Source: Orthonyx spaldingii (lineage: Eukaryota > Chordata > Aves > Passeriformes > Orthonychidae). Taken from it: a stretch of 64,000 nt of DNA. A program made the translations under genes and the position numbers. The stretch spans positions 338,012 to 402,011 of the forward strand of contig VZTJ01000081.1 of the NCBI GenBank assembly GCA_013397795.1. Reading direction: 5' to 3'. The notes below the pieces were generated by a model, which saw nothing but the letters and a program-made list of their open reading frames with translations, searched no databases and was not told the origin of the DNA. Numbering within the stretch: position 1 is the first letter of the stretch; every line of letters starts with the position of its first letter. Positions 61,120 to 64,000 of this stretch are shown piece by piece.

Positions 61120-62639
61120 GGAGTCAAACATTGAAGAAAAAATGCTGAGGTGCAGCTAATTAAATACTTGATATTAATTAAAAAAACTTACACACTAGTG
61201 CAGAAGTACAAAAAAGGATATTATAATGTAGAATCCAGCTTACTTTAGATTTAGTAAAAGAAAACCATTTCTTCATAATATACACCATGTTTGTCTTAAT
61301 TTAAGGCATATATTACAGTGTATTTTTTCCTGTGAAACTAGACAGAAAACCTTGCTAAAATATAGCTGTATTGTCAGTCTTTTTCATGGATTCATTTCTG
61401 TTCTGAGGAAACCAAGGCGTGTGAGTGACACATATGCTGTAATAAGTTAGATATGAGACATGACAAGGGATGAGAAGCATACACAGAAAAGTTTGGAGGA
61501 TTTACTTTGTATTTCAAATGGAAAAGTCTATTGCACTTTTTTTTTTTTTTTTTTTTAAGCAGTGATTGGTTTGGAACCTGGTCCACAATGCTCTAAATCA
61601 GCTGGGTACCTTAGGAAGGATTTCAAGCCCCTTTGAATGTGTTACCAATATCACCTGAGTTAACCTCACACAAGTGGTGATGCACACTGAAATGGACAAT
61701 TTAATAAAAAGTGTATAGTAAAGAAGTATAAGTACATGTATTTATATTACAATTCAACTAATCTTGTTTGGAACTAAAAAGAAAATTTGACATGATAGTT
61801 AAATGGAATCACTACCAATATCCTTGAAAATATGCAGGAAACCCTCAAGATTTCAATGTCCTTATTCCACTGGAAAAGTTGGTACTAGTAGTTGATAGCC
61901 CAAGAGACTATATAGGAAGTACATTATCTCTTAACCTACTTGGATTATTCATTATTTACTCTCTGTTATTATTTATAGGCTTATATCATGTCTGCATGCT
62001 AGAGAAAGTAGCTTGGACTTAAATTCTGCGACAACAGGGTTTGGGCAATACATTGGGAAATGTAGTGCACCTTCTCAGTGGTGTAACCTGAAACTCCTTT
62101 GGGTTTTCTTTTTACTTCTAAAATCTCCTCCTTAGCCCACATTGGAATTTAGAAAACATTCCTTCATGCCTTTTAAAGATGGATCTCCTTTGGTTCCCTG
62201 CCAAGAGCTATAGTATGACTTATTTTACTGTGGTTTTTCCCTTTCTTTTGTTAAATCTCAAAAAGGTACACTGATGGATGGCCCTCCATGGCATATGGTG
62301 TATATATGGGATAGAAGCATGTGAGGTCATTTTGGGGTTTCATTTAGGCACTAGGACTTGCAGAGCAGTTTCAAATTTGTAACCCTGCTTGTAAAGTTTT
62401 ACCTTTCTGCAATTGCAATGCTTCTCTTGACACCGAGGTCTCTCGTTACACTGGGATTTCCATTATTTTGGGCTTATTCAAACCCATGGCGAATCCCGTT
62501 TTTTCCTTGCATCCTGTTCTTCTCCTTGATTCATTCACGTCTGTTTACCCCCAGCAACAATCAGAGTTCTGCTCTACAGACAGTGTATTATGTTTTCTTT
62601 CTGTTCTACTTTCCATATTCCATTGACCAAGGTACAAAC

Positions 62640-62735
62640 TATTTTCTTTTTCTCCCCACCATTTATTTCTTTCTTTCCTCCCTCCATACTTACTTCCCTT
62701 TCCTCTCCTTCCCTTCCTTCCTTTCATTAACCCAG
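62640..62735. repeat. Polypyrimidine tract
   Basis: About 95 bp almost entirely C and T on the plus strand (irregular CCTT/TTTC units). Purine/pyrimidine asymmetry of this kind can form triplex DNA. Confidence 0.75.
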
Positions 62736-64000
62736 CTTTACAAGTATTTGAAAATAACTTTTAATCTTTGTGACTCTCCCTTTGCACACATATATATCTA
62801 GGTAGGAAAACAATAATATAGATAATTGTTCGCAAAAGCCTGTATAACTCTATTTGGAATAACTGCATTAGAAAATCTATTTTTTTCTCTTGTTTTGAAA
62901 GGATTAATCAAGAGTTCAAGTCATATCCACTTGCAGTTTGACACTTAGAGACCAAGGGTTACCCAAAGCTTGGCAAAAGTCTGTTCACAGTAGCATTTAT
63001 AAGAAATTGCTTGCTTTCTGTTGTGACAAACAGTTTTCTTGCCTGCAGCATATATCTGGGGCAGCAATAAGTCTAGCAGAACACAAACAGAAAGATCTTT
63101 TAAAAAATATTTTGTAGGTCATATACTGTATTTTAACTGTGGCTACACAAAACTGCTGGAAATGTAATGGCTTTATTAGAACAGTATTTGGACAGGGTGA
63201 TGAAGATTTTACAATCTTTTAGAGGAGTTAAGGTAAAAGCACTCAAAGGTGATGCTCCCAAACACCCTTATCTCAATTTTCTCTAGTGTTTTTAGATTAT
63301 TGTGAAGCACAGCCAGGTAAAGCCTGGTTGTCCTACAATGAAAACTTCCTGCACAGTTTTGTTGACTTCGGTTGATGCCTTCTTTCACAAGACATCACAG
63401 CTTGATAGACAGTATGACAATATGTTTCAGTGGAAGGCTTTCAGAGAGAAAAGAAAACCTGACACACATATTTGTCACTGAAGTTTTCAGTTGTCTTCTT
63501 GTAAAAAAATTGTTTACATGCACAAATTGTACACGTATAGACTATGTTTCTATATAAAGAGCAAAGAAAAATGCACACCAGATTTAACAGCTATCAAACT
63601 TTAACTTATTTGCATCATATAAAGCTAATCTCAATTAGCTGCCTATCGGTCAGGTTTACAAGTGTTATATTTTTTTACTTGTTTATCTTGCAACATTGCA
63701 CAAGTTCCTCGCCACTTCTGCAGCATCCTGCAGTGCTCTGGGACCAGGGGAGGTCTACAGCAAGAGAATGTAGATCTGATTCCCTGTACCTTCCCTGGAC
63801 ATTCCCTGGGCCCCAGGAGCTTACTTGCAGAGAACCAGGAACCTCCAAATACTGAAGCATGGTCACTATGTGCAACATGTGGTAGAATGGCATGAGCCCA
63901 AAGAATGCACACTACATGGGTTTCATTTGCCTTTTTATTTGTCTTTTCTCTTTTTATGATATTTTCATTATTATTTTTGACCACAAAAATCAATGATTTT

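Larger units (their letters stand above)
60271..64000. other. Unique DNA with simple repeats, no gene seen
   Basis: Contains the 46-bp duplication at 61028-61119, a 20-T run at 61537-61556 and a pyrimidine-rich tract at 62640-62735. The 147-codon frame at 62358-62801 is a by-product of T/C-rich composition. The GC-richer patch 63700-63890 is unrecognised. Confidence 0.5.

Noticed and set aside
62358..62801. 147-codon plus-strand frame
   Set aside because: Phe/Leu/Ser-rich peptide produced by a T/C-rich strand, where stop codons are scarce; overlaps a polypyrimidine tract.

Overview
The window looks like AT-rich vertebrate, and specifically avian, non-coding DNA. The support is repeat content: at least eight CR1 LINE fragments on both strands, several ending in the CR1-type ATTCTGTG/ATTCTATG tail, and five endogenous-retrovirus LTRs. 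One LTR has a primer-binding site of the tRNA-Trp type known from avian retroviruses; another is of a kind I recognise as common in birds. A songbird is a reasonable guess, but the sequence alone cannot settle the species. No bacterial features (operons, ribosome binding sites, CRISPR) are present.

Layout: 1-4209 unique AT-rich DNA; 4215-4902 solo LTR with GCACA target duplication; 5113-5515 CR1 (-); 7735-8150 solo LTR with ACTAT target duplication and a nested stem-loop; 12492-13530 long CR1 (-) reaching the reverse-transcriptase FADD motif; 13531-23264 mostly unique, with a weak candidate exon; 23265-23815 CR1 (+); 24629-24797 CR1 (-); 25008-25046 perfect 17-bp hairpin; 27640-28045 GC-richer block with a 12-bp minisatellite, an E-box and a YY1-type site; 29940-30620 CR1 (+); 31602-32115 LTR with seven C4 runs, followed by a GC-rich block; 38918-39010 and 46585-46660 short CR1 3' ends (+); 45572-45950 LTR followed by a tRNA-Trp-type primer-binding site; 51709-52030 CR1 (-); 56544-57116 LTR; 57117-64000 mostly unique.

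I found no open reading frame that I can assign to a known protein-coding gene. Open frames inside CR1s and LTRs are decayed element remnants. A few short open segments between good splice signals are listed as low-confidence candidate exons. The window is most likely intergenic (gene desert) or inside a very long intron. The clearest unexplained structures are the hairpin at 25008-25046, the nested stem-loop in the 7.7-8.1 kb LTR, the C4/G4-run array in the 31.6-32.1 kb LTR, and the LTR plus primer-binding-site remnant at 45.6 kb.
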